Source of the DNA: Dugong dugon
Taxonomy: Eukaryota > Chordata > Mammalia > Sirenia > Dugongidae
Length of the DNA: 64,000 nt
NCBI GenBank assembly: GCA_030035585.1
Contig: CM057468.1
Coordinates: 51,952,145 to 52,016,144, forward strand
Reading direction: 5' to 3'
Shown: positions 44,727-55,926 of the stretch, one piece after another
How the letters are laid out: each line of letters opens with the position of its first letter
Position numbering within the stretch: the stretch's first letter is position 1
Position numbers and translations under genes: made by a program
Notes under the pieces: model-generated
The model's database searches: none
Told to the model about the DNA's origin: nothing
The model's input: only the letters and a program-made list of their open reading frames with translations

Positions 44727-45712
44727 CACTTTGAAGACTAAGGTGCGCCTGACCCAAGCCACGGTGTTTTCCATTGCCTCATATGCATGCAAAAGCTGGC
44801 CAATGAATAAGGAATACCAAAGAAGAATTGACGCCTTTAAATTGTGGTGTTGGAGAAGAATATTGAATATACCATGGACTGCCAAAAGAACTAACAAATC
44901 TGTCTTGGAAGAGGTACAACCACAATGCTCCTTAGAAGCAAGGATGGCGAGACTACGTCTCACATACTTTGGACATGTTATCAGGAGGTGTCATGGATCG
45001 AATTATGTCCCCCCAAAATATCTGTCAACTTGGTTGGGTCATGATTCCCGGTATTGTATGATTGTGTACCATTTTGTAATCTGATATGATTTCCTTATGT
45101 GTTGTAAACTCTTACCACTATGATTTAATAATAAGATGGATTAGCGGCAGTTATACGGATGTGGTCTACAAGATTAGATAGTGTTTTAAGCCAATCTCTT
45201 TTGAGATATAACAGGGAGAAGTGAGCAGAGACACATGGGAATCTCACACCACGAAGAAAGCACTGCCAGGAGCAGAGCACATCCTTTGGACCTGAGGTTC
45301 CTGTGAGGAGAAGTTCCCAGACCACGGGAAGATTGATGTCATGGACCTTCCTCCAGAGCTGATAGACAAAGCATTCCACTGGAGCTGACACCCTGAATTT
45401 GGACTTGTAGCCTACTGGACTGTGAGAGAATAAACTTCTCTTTGTTAAAGCCATCCACTTGTGGTATAGCAGCATTGGGTGACTAAGACAGGAGGGATTA
45501 GTCCCTGGAGAAGGACATCATGCTTGGTAAAGTAGAGGGTCAGCAAAAAAGAGGAAGACTCTCCACCAGATGGATTGACATAGTGGCTGCAGCAATGGGC
45601 TCAAGTATAACAACGATTGTGAGGATGACGCAGGACTGGACAGTATTTTGTTCAGTTGTACATAGGGTCTCTAGGAATCAGAACCAACTTGACAGCACCT
45701 AACAACTACAAC
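44727..45712 (+). repeat. RTE 3' fragment split by a MaLR LTR
   Basis: ACTAAGGTGCGCCTGACCCA through TTTGGACATGTTATCAGGAG (to 44988), resuming at 45491 with GGAGGGATTAGTCCCTGGAG and ending GACAGCACCTAACAACTACA. Confidence 0.92.
44989..45490 (+). mobile_element. Solo LTR, ERVL-MaLR/MLT1-like (fossil), inside RTE
   Basis: The LTR runs from TGTCATGGATCGAATTATGT to CATTGGGTGACTAAGACA, with an AATAAA and AAGCCATCCACTTGTGGTAT near its end. It has perfect 5-bp duplications GGAGG (44984-44988 and 45491-45495). It is the third copy of this family in the window and must be younger than the RTE it splits. Confidence 0.9.
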
Positions 45713-45775
45713 CACCTCTGGAAGTGAGAGTTCAAATGGGAAGGGAGGGAAAGGGCATGAAGGTAGAACTTCCAC

Positions 45776-45950
45776 TTTTTTTTTTTTACAGCTTTATTGA
45801 TACTATTTCACATACTATAAATTCTCCCCATTTGAAGTGTACACTTCAGTGGTTTTTAGTATGTTTACAGAGTTATGCAACCATTACTACAAGAGCTTTC
45901 ACGTTTAGTTATGTACTTTTCTGTATTGTTTAAAATTATTCTTACAAAAC
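45776..45950 (-). repeat. L1 3'-end fragment
   Basis: A T-run then ACAGCTTTATTGATACTATT, TGAAGTGTACACTTCAGTGG and CAGAGTTATGCAACCATTAC. Confidence 0.7.
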
Positions 45951-46249
45951 TGTACTACTAAATAAATATGATGGGGCTAGGATGTAATCAAACTTGGTGA
46001 TTTTTACAGGAGTAATTAAAATAAGGCTATCAGATAAAATAAAGGATGCTCAGTTAAATTTGAATTTCAGATAAATAGCAAATAATTTTTAGTTAAAGTC
46101 CCATGCAATATTTGGAATATACTTATACTAGAAAATTATTCATTGTTTATCTGAAATTCCAGAAGGTAGAATATCATTTTTATGTTACATATTTCCATAT
46201 TGTTTGAATTTTCTATAGTGAACAAGCATTATTATTGCTCAATAATACG

Positions 46250-46395
46250 ATTGTTGAGCATAATTTCTCTGTTAAGTGGTTTACATTCATCATTTCATTT
46301 AATCGTCATTCAGTCACTAGATGGTAGATATTATCTACTATACAGAAAAGTTAACTTGCTCAAGTTCACCCAATTAATAAAGATTTAAACTCTTT
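46250..46395 (-). repeat. MIR-like SINE fragment
   Basis: TTCATCATTTCATTTAATCG, CTATACAGAAAAGTTAACTT and GCTCAAGTTCACCCAATTAA resemble a reverse MIR. Confidence 0.5.
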
Positions 46396-46771
46396 TATAT
46401 AAGGTTAATGCAATCTACACAGGCTCAGCCTATCTTGATTTAGAAGCTCATTTCTGGCTATTCTCCTTCCCATTATAATTTCACTTCCCCCTCAAAGCTG
46501 CTAAAATTCATTTACTCTGGGAAGTCACCTCACACTGACTGCCCTCACGACTCCATTAACTCTACTCAGTAGCCTTCTGTACTTATCTCAGAGCCTTTGC
46601 ATTTATGTTACTGTTTGAATTTGCATACACTGTTTCTATTCTTGTTCATCTTACTCTACTCATGATGGCTCCTTGAGAGACTTAATACTTTGTTAGGAAT
46701 CTCCCATAATCCTTCTGGGCTTGTCTCCCTGACGTTCTCAGAACTGAATCCCTAGTGTAGCATTTGCATTG

Positions 46772-47056
46772 AAACCAAAAATCCAAACCCTATTCCGACT
46801 CATAGGGACCCTATAGGACAGAGGAGAACTGCCCCATAGGGTTCCCAAGGCTGTAGTGGTTAAGAGTTCAGGCTGCTAACCAAAAGGGTGGCAGTTCAAA
46901 TCCACAAGGTTCTCCTTAGAAACACTATGGGGCAGTTCTACACTGTTCCTATAGGGTCACTATGAGTCGGAATTGACTTCGACGGCAACAGGGTTAACCT
47001 TTACAGAAGCAGACTGCCACAGATGGGTTTGAACCACCGACCTTTGGGAGGGCTCC
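46772..47056 (-). repeat. Reverse AfroSINE with a forward AfroSINE nested inside
   Basis: The outer reverse copy is interrupted after CCAAGGCTGTA (46855) and resumes at AACCTTTACAGAAGCAGACT (about 46996). The inner forward copy spans about 46856-46995 and is head-truncated. Confidence 0.88.
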
Positions 47057-47084
47057 TTGCATTTGCGTTTGGTGGGTACTTAAT

Positions 47085-47442
47085 GAGGCGCACTGGTGGC
47101 AAAGTGGTTACGCACTCACCTGCTAACCTAAAGGTTGGCAGCTGAACCCACCAGAACTCACCAACCACTCCTCCAGAGAAAGATGTGGCAGTCTGCTTCC
47201 TTAAAGATTAATGCATTGCCATCGAGTTGATTCCAACTCACAGTGACCCTGTAGGACAGAGTAGAACTGACCCATAGGGTTTCCAAGGAATGGCTGGTGC
47301 ACTGGAACTGCTGACCTTTTGGTTAGCAGCCTGAACTCTTAACCACTGTGCCACCTACAGCCTTGGGAACTCTATGGGGCAGTTCTACCCTGTCCTACAA
47401 GGTAGCTATGAGTCAGAATCAACATGACGGCAACAGGTTTGA
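47085..47442 (+). repeat. AfroSINE with a reverse AfroSINE nested inside, target duplication
   Basis: The outer copy is interrupted after TTAAAGATTA (47210) and resumes at TACAGCCTTGGGAACTCTAT. The inner reverse copy spans about 47211-47355. The whole composite is bracketed by GTACTTAAT (47076-47084 and 47443-47451). Confidence 0.93.
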
Positions 47443-47451
47443 GTACTTAAT

Positions 47452-48140
47452 ATGAGTGATCAACACTTTCAATAAATCAAGCAAGCTTTTTCTTATATGG
47501 GACTATATGTTGTATCTACTGATTTATTTAAATATCTCTGAGTTGAGTGGCTTCTGAATTAATAGATAATTCAAGTAATATCTTCTGACTTTTTTTCTTT
47601 TTTTTTTTGGTGGAGGAGAGGTGTGAGTCATAATGTGTTAAAAGATATTAGTGGTAGAGAATTCTTCTGTTCCTCTGTTTCAGAGCTGATAGGACTAAAT
47701 GCTGTTTATACTGTAAATGACCAAGGAAACAAGACAAGACTCACAGTTGGTTGATGAATATGGGTGAGGAAAGAGCCTCAAGATAACTACCTAACATACT
47801 GATTCTAGATTACCTTTCTTGTCTGGCGTAATTAGAGAGACAAACACACACCGTTTCTAGTGAATTACATGTAATTTTCATTTTGCTGTACAAATATTTG
47901 AATGTGTACCATTAACATTTCACTAGCCTGGTAGCAAAAAAATTTTCTTCTGTATCTACAGTCAGTTGTTCTCTAGAGTAGATTTTTCAGTCTTGATTTC
48001 AGTATTTAAATGGCAAGTTTCATCAATGTGGCGGGCTTGGATACAATTTGACAAACCAGCTGGTTCAGAATGATCACTTCAGCAATCTATAAGCTAATTA
48101 ATAATACACAAGTCAGGGTGGGAAAAAGGCATTCTTTTTT
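47452..48140. other. Intergenic, unassigned
   Basis: AT-rich, no recognised gene. Confidence 0.35.
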
Positions 48141-49060
48141 TTTTTTCCTAAGTTAAATCGTTAAAATATGTAAATTTATTTCGAGCATATGGAAAAGTAT
48201 AGAAAATAATATAATAAATAACTATAAATTCACCATGTACTCTGTCCAGTTTTAACATTCTGACATATTAAGCTTAGATTAAAAAAATGAATAAAATGTC
48301 TCAGATATAAACTCCCTTGTATATGCCTCCCGGATTCCATTCCTTTTTCTCCCTCCCCAGGGAACAACTATTCTGAATTCAGTGCTTATTATTCCCATGC
48401 TGTTGTTTCTTTACTATGTGTATGTAGATATAAACAATATATAATTTTGGTTTGCTTTTTGTACTTTATATAAATGGTATGCTAGACATATTATTCTGCA
48501 CCCACCCTTTTGTTGTTGTTGTCTACACCTGTAGTGCTAGTTGTTGTCAGATATATCCCACTACACAAAAGTTTATCTAGGACTTGTTGTTTGCAATTTT
48601 CTGGTACTACAAACAATGGTTGTTTCCTTTTTTTTTTTGCTACTACAAACATTTTTGCCCATGTCTCCTTGTTCATGCATGCAGTAGTTTCTCAAACGTT
48701 CACAGTGCATACAATCATCTGGCAGATCTTGTTACAACAGATTCTGACTCAGTAAGGCTGGGGTGGGGCTTGAGATTCTGCATTTATAATGAATTCCCAG
48801 GTGGTGTTGAGATTGCACATTTTGAGGAGCAAGGAGTGGAACTACTAGGTTGTAGAGGATGTGCATCTTCAGTGTTACTGTGTAGGTATTGCCAAATTGC
48901 TCTCTGTGCCAGATTGCTTGAACCAATTCACACACTCATCAGCAGAACACAAGTTTCCACTTGTTATTGTCAGACTTTAATTTTTGCCAATATGATGAGC
49001 ATGAAGTGGGATCTCATTATTTTAATTTACCTTTCATGAGTATTAGTGAGGTTCAGTTTT
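48141..49060 (-). repeat. Ancient L1 fragments with an embedded MER5-like hAT
   Basis: Reverse L1-like sequence (TATTTCGAGCATATGGAAAA, TTGCCAATATGATGAGCATG, TATTGCCAAATTGCTCTCTG). It is interrupted at about 48695-48825 by CAGATTCTGACTCAGTAAGG and GAATTCCCAGGTGGTGTTGA, typical of MER5. Confidence 0.6.
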
Positions 49061-49409
49061 TTTTTTTACATTCTTCTGTAATGCGTCTTAAGTTACAAAC
49101 TGATATTTTAGAGGAATAAAATGGCTTCATTAATTTGTTTCATACTTTAAAACATCTATCTTAGAAAAGATTCCCTCTCTTTTTGAAGGCTTTAAATTGT
49201 TCCTTTTTTGAAGTGGTGGAAACAAAAGTAGAAAGGAAGAATTTGAAGAATGGGGCTGAATGAAGTGGATACCGTCAACTTAGCCAGACGAACATCTTAG
49301 ACTTGTTTGTTTATGGACTGTTCTCCGAGTGAGGGCAAAAGAAAAGTAATTGGAATTTTAGGGAGAAAGGACTGATCCTCAGATAAGAGGTATGTATCTT
49401 CTGAGTAGG

Positions 49410-49597
49410 CATTCGTGGTGCTGCAAATAGTTAAGAGCTTGGCTGCTAAAAGGAAGGTTGGTGGTTCCAGTCCACCCAGAGGCACCTTGGAAGAAAAGCC
49501 TGGCGATCTACTTTCAAAAATCAGCCAGTAGTGCACAGAACTACTGTGATACACACGAGGTTGCCATGAGTTGGAGTCGACTCTATGGCAGCTGGTT
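49410..49597 (+). repeat. AfroSINE
   Basis: GCATTCGTGGTGCTGCAAAT, CCCAGAGGCACCTTGGAAGA and GGTTGCCATGAGTTGGAGTC. Confidence 0.82.
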
Positions 49598-49862
49598 AAG
49601 TGGTTATCTACTGAGTATTTCATTTATCTTGAATCTTAGGGGAATGAAGATTTTCACTTAAGTAAAATGTCCAGTTAAAATTTAACCTTTGAGGGGGAAA
49701 ATGCAGCACAGAATTGCAAATTCTCATGGACTCCAAACATTCTGGAGCCGTGGAGGTTGGATGAACCCCCAAAACTATTGCCCTGAGATAATCTTTAAAC
49801 CTTAAACCAAAAATATCCCCTGAAGTCTTCTTAAAACCAAACAATAGTTTAGCTTAAGTACT

Positions 49863-52462
49863 CAAACCATTTCAGTAGATAGCATATGATCAAGAACCAA
49901 TGGTACTGAAGGAAGAAGTCCAAGCAGCACTGAAGGCATTGGCTAAAAACAAGGCTCCAGGAATTGACAGAATACCAATTGAGATATTTCAACAAATGGA
50001 TGCAGCGCTGGAAGTGCTCACTCATCTGTGCCAAGAAATTGGGAAGACAGCTACCTGGCCAACCGACTGGAATAGATCCATATTTATGCCTATTCCCAAG
50101 AAAGGTGATCCAACCAAATTCGGAAATTATCAAACAATATCATTAATGTCACACGCAAGTAAAATTTTGCTGAAGATCATTCAAAAGTGACTGCAGCAGT
50201 ATATTGACAGGGAACTGCCAGAAATTCAGGCCAGATTCAGAAGACATGGAAATAGGGATATCATTGCTGATGTCAGATGAATCATTGCTGAAAGCAAAGA
50301 GAGAATACCAGAAAGATGTTTACCTGTGTTTTATTTACTATGCAAAGGCATTCAACTGTGTGGATCATAACAAATTATGGATAACAAAGAGCTTGTACCA
50401 GTAACACTCAATCTATTTCAGAACATAGAAAAGGAAGCAACACTTCTGAATTTATTCTATGAAGCCAGCATAACCCTGATACCAAAACCAGGCAAAGACG
50501 TCACAAAAAAAAAAAAAAAAAAATTACAGACCAATATCTCTCATGAATATAGATGAAAAATTCTAGCCAATAGAATTCAACATCATATCAAAAAAATAAT
50601 ACACCATGACCACCTGGCTACCATCACGGACTGTTCGGACGTGGATCACAACAGAGGGTCCTGGACAGAGCTGGAGAAGGATGTAGAACAAAATTCTAAC
50701 ACACACAAAAAAGACCAGATTTACTGGCCTGACAGAGACTAGAGAAACCCTGAGAGTATGGCCCCCAGAAACCCTTTTAGCTCAGTAGTGAAGTCACTCC
50801 TGAGGTTCACCGTTCAGCCAGGGATTGGACAGCCCCATAGAACAAAACTGGACTAATGAGGCACAGCAGTCCAGGGACAAGGACTAGAAGGCAGGAGGGG
50901 ACAGAAAAGCTGGTGACAGGGAACCCAAGGTTGAGAAAGGACAGTGTTGACGTGTTGTGGGGTTAACCATTGTCATAGGGCAGTATGTGTACTAACTGTT
51001 TAATGAGACACTATTCTGTTCTGTAAACGTTCATCTAAAGTACAAAAAAAAAAAATTATCTATGTGAGATCAAATTGGCAACAGCAACTCAAAAGTTTTG
51101 ATGGGAAGCCTAGGGGGCAGTGAGTTGAAGATAATGGTGATGGGAATAATTTGGAAAAGGATAGTGAGCAGCACAACTGGAAGAACGTAATCAATGTCAC
51201 TGAATTGTACATGTAGAAATTTTTGGAATGGTGTATCTTTGGCTATGTATAGTTTCACCAAAAAAGAAAAAAGTTCCTCCAAGGTTGAGGAGGGAGAATG
51301 TTGACATGTCGCAGGGTTGTTAACCAATGTCATAAAAACAATATGCGTACTGACTGTGTAATGAGAAACTATTTGTTCTATAAACCTTCACCTAAAGTAC
51401 AATAAAAAAAAAAAATTATGGATAACAATTGAAGAATGGGAATTCCAGAACACTTAACTGTGCTCATGAGGAACCCATACATGGATCAAGAGGCAGTCGT
51501 TCAAACAGAGCAAAGGGACTCTGCATGGTTTAAAGTCAGCAAAGATGTTTGTCAGGTTGTACCATTTCACTATACTTATTCAATCTGTATGCTGAGCAAA
51601 TAATCCAAGAAGCTGGACTATCTGAAGAAGAATGCAGCATCAGGATTGGAGGAAGACTCATTCACAACCTACGTTATGCAGATGACACAACCTTGCTTGC
51701 TGAAAGTGAAGAGGACTTTAAGCACTTACTGATGAAGATCAAAGACCACAGCCTTCAGTATGGATTACACCTCAACAAAAAGAAAACAAAAATCCTCACA
51801 ACTGGACCAATAAGCAACATCATGATAAACAGAGAAAATATTGAAGTTGTCAAAGATTTCATTTTACTTGGATCCACAATCAACACCCATGGAAGCAACA
51901 GTCAACAAATCAAAAGACACATTGCATCGGACAAATCTGCTGCAAAAGACCTCTTTGAAGTGTTAAAAAGCAAAGACGTTACCTTGAAGACCAAGGTGAG
52001 CCTGACCCAAGCCATGGTGTTTTCAATTGCCTCATGTGCATGCGAAAGCTGGAGAATGAATGAGGAAGACCGAAGAAGAATTAACAGCTTTGAATTGTGT
52101 TGTTGGAGAAGAATATTGAATATACCATGGACTGCCAAAAAAACTAACAAATCTGTCTTGGAAGAAGTATAATCCGAATGCTCCTTAGAAGCAAGGATGG
52201 CAAGACTATGTCTCACATACTTTGGACATGTTGTCAGGAGGGGATTAGTCCCTGGAGAAGGACATCATGCTTGGTAAAGAAGAGAATCGGTGAAAAAGAG
52301 GAAGACCCTTAATGAGATGGATTGACACAGTGGCTGCAACAATGGGCTCAAGCATACAAGGATTGTGAGGATGGTGCAGGACCAGCCAATGTTTCCTTCT
52401 GCTGTACATAGGGTCGCTATGAGTCGGAATCGACTCAGTGGTACCTAACAACAACAGTAAAA
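49863..52462 (+). repeat. RTE-type LINE, 5'-truncated, split by an L1 insertion
   Basis: It begins in the linker before RT (GAACCAATGGTACTGAAGGA) and carries VQAALKALAKNKAPGIDRIP. It is split at 50388-51412 and continues with FNLYAEQIIQEAGLSEEE and LRYADDTTLLAESEEDFKHL to the CGACTCAGTGGTACCTAACA end. About 200 codons after the split remain open, but endonuclease is absent and the frame is broken earlier, so it is dead. Confidence 0.9.
50388..51412 (+). repeat. L1 insertion in RTE, ORF2 piece fused to 3' UTR-type sequence
   Basis: The insert is bracketed by a perfect 16-bp AAATTATGGATAACAA (50372-50387 and 51413-51428). It starts with L1 RT sequence ([14 protein letters not shown], then NYRPISLMN). 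Near 50617 it jumps to CACCTGGCTACCATCACGGA and the lineage 3'-end sequence, and it ends AATAAAAAAAAAA. A second A-run at 51042-51055 is followed by another 3'-end segment. Confidence 0.88.
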
Positions 52463-52859
52463 AATGTCTGCTTGAGGTTATCTATATAGGATCAAATTAA
52501 CACCAACAACTCAAACGATTAGATAGGAACCTTAGGGGGCAGTGAGTTTATGTCAATGGGGGAGGAACAACTCAGAAAATGAGAGTGAGAATGGTTGCAC
52601 AACTTGGAGAGTGTAATCAATGTCAGTGAATAGTACATGTAGAAACTGTTGGTATATGTTTGCTGTGCATATTGTCAACAATACATAAAATTAAAACTTT
52701 GCCAACTAAAGATGTTATACCCCATGCCCCAAATTACACACATGTAAGAAAAAATGTGGGGAACATTACAAAGTTAATGCATGTATATTGTAGAAAATAC
52801 TGATATGCAAAAGGAAAAAAAAAATGTCTATAATCTGACTACATAGTATATATGGTGTG

Positions 52860-53095
52860 TAAAGCATGGATTCTAAATCCTGTGTTGGAATTCCAATTCA
52901 ACCATTTGCTAGTTGAGTGACCTTGGAAAGTCACTTAACACCTCCAAATCTTGGCTTTCTCATTTGGAAAATGCGCATGATAATGATAGCACTTAGCTCA
53001 TAGGGTTGTACAGATTAAATTAGCTAATAAAGTTATTAGAATGTTGTCTGGCACATAGCAAAAGTTTATTAAAACTAGAACTATTATTGTTAACT
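52860..53095 (+). repeat. MIR SINE
   Basis: TTGCTAGTTGAGTGACCTTG, AAGTCACTTAACACCTCCAA, TTGGAAAATGCGCATGATAA and GTCTGGCACATAGCAAAAGT. Confidence 0.8.
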
Positions 53096-55086
53096 TTTAG
53101 GTGTTTTTTTCCCCTGTGAAAATATACTTCCCCCTAAATTGAACCATATTTTATGTGCTATCTTATAACAGGCTTTTTGTCCACTGGCTACAGAATGAAA
53201 ACTTCCAAATTATTATGTATTCCTCTAGGTCATTTAGACAGACTAGTTAGTACTACAACATATGAACTTACCACAATTAACCAATTTCCTGTTGTTGGAT
53301 GTTTTATATGGAATTATTTTGCTCTTATGAATACTGTGTAGCTAAATAATTTCCTTAATATTGGCTCTTAGCTGTTACAAATCTGTGAGCAGATAATCAA
53401 GTTAGTTAAATCAGTTATGTTATTTGCAGTTCTCTGTGACTTCGCTCTAGACCCCAGGTGAAAGGGTTAGCTATTGCAGTAGCTGTGAAGGGAGGCAGTT
53501 TTGCTTACAGGTGGGTTGCCTTTCAGCCAGATCAGCTCTCCTAGAACTGGCTCTTGCCTCACAGGATAAACCAGGCAATGGCGGCTTCTTTGACACAGGC
53601 ACATGCTCTTGCTTGTCTTTTTTCCCTTCCACTGCCATCAAGTCTGCCTTTATGCCTGATCACCACCTCACCACCTGAAGCCCTGCTGCTCTTTAGCCTA
53701 AGCCTAGGCGCTCCTGGCCTCCCGGGACTGCTGATGCCTACATTTGTACTGCTGGCTTCTTTGTGGGCTTCTCTGCTTTAGTTTCTCCCACTTTCAAGTA
53801 ACTCATAGCTGCCCTGGCACTCTTTAACAACTTTGGATCCCATTAAATTCACCACATTTGTGTGTGGGTGTGTGCACAGAAAGCAAACTTCAATTAAAAA
53901 AACAAAACAAAACCCCGTATTATTGAGTAGCCTAAATACAGCTAGATAGGCTCATTTCCTAGACTGGCCTGAAGATAAGGATGTCATGGAACACTTTTTA
54001 AAAATCACATTCTTTGGTCAAGCCCAAAGTACATGCCTGGCAATGTGAATACACTATTTAACAAGCACTGAAGGTGATTCTTATAATCGGGCAAATTTGG
54101 AAACACCGGACCCTTAACCACCATCCTCTGAGGATCCTGGGAAGTTCAGATGAGATCCAAGTGAGCCGGTAAGCCTGTAACCAACTGCCAGGTAGTGTAG
54201 GGCTCATTCCATGGAGGCATGAAATTTTTAGGCTTTACTTAAGTTGAAACAAACATTGGAAAGTCTTTAGGGCTCAAGCTCAAAGCAGGAACTCGTAATT
54301 TACCATCTCTACATCAAGGATGGTTTTGAACTTACACCGAATAGGTATATATCCTGTCCCAAATGCTGGGGTTTCAGAACTGTGAATTGGAATCATACAG
54401 TTCAAAAGGTGTAACAGAGATTATAGATCCTCTGAGGAGTGAATCCTTTGCATATATGCTAGAATCATTTCACATGCGTTATCTTTTATGAGCTAAGGTT
54501 TTATTTTCACTTTTAAAAAATCAGCTCAATTTCAGACCCATATTAGGTAACTGCTCTGGCAGAACTGTGTAACTTTTGAGGCCTGATAAAGGAGCACAGA
54601 ACTCATATATCTGCCTCAATTCATGACAAGTCTTTGGTTTCTTGAATCATCAATACACAGGATATGTTAGAGCTTACTCCCTTGATAACCAAACATGTCT
54701 AGGGCTTCTAGCAGGAGCTCTAGAACACAGAAGCTGCTGAATTCTAGCTTCACTACACACATTATTCACATGAGATCACAACTTCTTTTCCTCTTTCAAT
54801 TTATCCACTTGATAGGATAATGTGAGAAATAAACAGAATTATATAAAAATTAGGCCAAGGTAACAAAAGCTTTGTCATCCCTTAGATTAAAAACTGCTAT
54901 TTATCTCTTTGAGAGTCTTCTTTAACATGAAAGTAAGTAATACTGTTGATATTTATTCTTGAGGTAGGTTTTTCCCCCCTTAATAGTTCCAGAAATGATC
55001 TTTCCTATCCCCCTTCCCCCCATCCCCAAAAAAAGGTAAAACTTTAAAGGACGAGACAGTAAAGCTGTGTGGAATGAGAAAAGTGC
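53096..55086. other. Downstream flank of NUP42, unassigned
   Basis: No recognised coding gene. A decayed hAT-like patch may lie at 53985-54110 (AACACTTTTTAAAAATCACA and GAAGGTGATTCTTATAATCG). Confidence 0.4.
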
Positions 55087-55092
55087 TTTATT
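55087..55092 (-). terminator. NUP42 poly(A) signal
   Basis: The minus strand reads AATAAA (plus-strand TTTATT) about 265 bases after the NUP42 stop. No earlier canonical signal is evident between the stop and here, so a 3' UTR of about 280-300 nt is inferred. Confidence 0.6.
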
Positions 55093-55354
55093 CAGTGCAC
55101 ACTGAGTTTCTCTCAGTTCCGTTCATAATTACAGTAAGATAATTCCCTTGCTTGCTGAGTATGTGCTGTTTTACTTAGTTTGAATTAAGAAAAATGTTAA
55201 ATTTTAAAATGCCAGAAGTTATTATTGAAAGCTTATATCCCTTATGAATATTCATGTCGTGTGTGTGTATACACATACATATCTACTGTTTTATACCAAC
55301 CACTTAAAACATAATTTTAAAAGCTGTCCTTTCCTGTATTTAAATATTGCCCTT

Positions 55355-55926
55355 CTAAACATTTAGAAGCTCTACAGGTGGTGGCTTTAATGGAATTTTT
55401 CCCAGAGTAAATTTCCTGGACTGAAATTGTTCCAGTTCTTCTGCTGTTAGTTGTTCCTTGGGTGTGAATAAAACATTATCCGTTATGATGCAGCCATTTG
55501 AGACTGGGAGAGAAGTGGCTATGTTGCTATTTCCAGAGATGTTATTTGATGGCTTGGAAAAAGCAGTGTTAGAATGTGAGCCTGGACCACCACAGCCAGC
55601 CACAGAACTACCACTTCCAAAGCCCGCGGCTGCCGGAGCTCCTACAGGGCCTGCTGCCAAGGAAGCTGGAAATACTGAAAATCCGGGTGATCCAAAACCA
55701 GAAGCTGCAGGACTTTTAAATGAAAATGAAGAAGCAGATGTGATTTTAGGTTTCCCAAATCCAAAAGCTGAAGCAGAAGCAGTGATACTGGCAGAGGGTG
55801 CAGCTCCGAATGCCGGAAGACTCCCGAACACCGAAGGGTTTCCAGAAGGGGCTGTGACGAATGCAGAGCTTGGTTTAAAACTAAAGTTCCGAGCGTTATC
55901 ACTGCTGATGTTATTCACTGGAAAAC
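55355..55926 (-). CDS. NUP42: NUP42 terminal coding exon (FG repeats, GLE1-binding tail)
   Basis: This last exon encodes the C terminus of nucleoporin NUP42 (NUPL2/hCG1), a cytoplasmic-face pore protein in mRNA export that binds GLE1 through its C terminus and so helps activate the DEAD-box helicase DDX19. The 189 residues start [16 protein letters not shown]. They contain six FG dipeptides (VFGS, AFGA, AFGFG, two GFGS) in a Ser/Ala/Gly/Pro-rich low-complexity context. They end with the folded-looking tail [16 protein letters not shown] then [17 protein letters not shown] and a stop. The acceptor is TTTGTAG, and the first two bases complete a Gly codon from the previous exon. [10 protein letters not shown] replaces what I recall as AGFGSPGSHS in human, which loses one FG. 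The plus-strand ORF across the exon is its shadow. Confidence 0.96.

Larger units (their letters stand above)
49680..52700 (+). repeat. Lineage L1 3'-end fragment split by an RTE
   Basis: The left part (49680-49862) contains AACTATTGCCCTGAGATAAT and AACAATAGTTTAGCTTAA. The right part (about 52463-52700) resumes with GTAAAAAATGTCTGCTTGAG and GGAACCTTAGGGGGCAGTGA. The uninterrupted relative at 30690-31235 shows that these halves are contiguous in the family. Confidence 0.82.
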
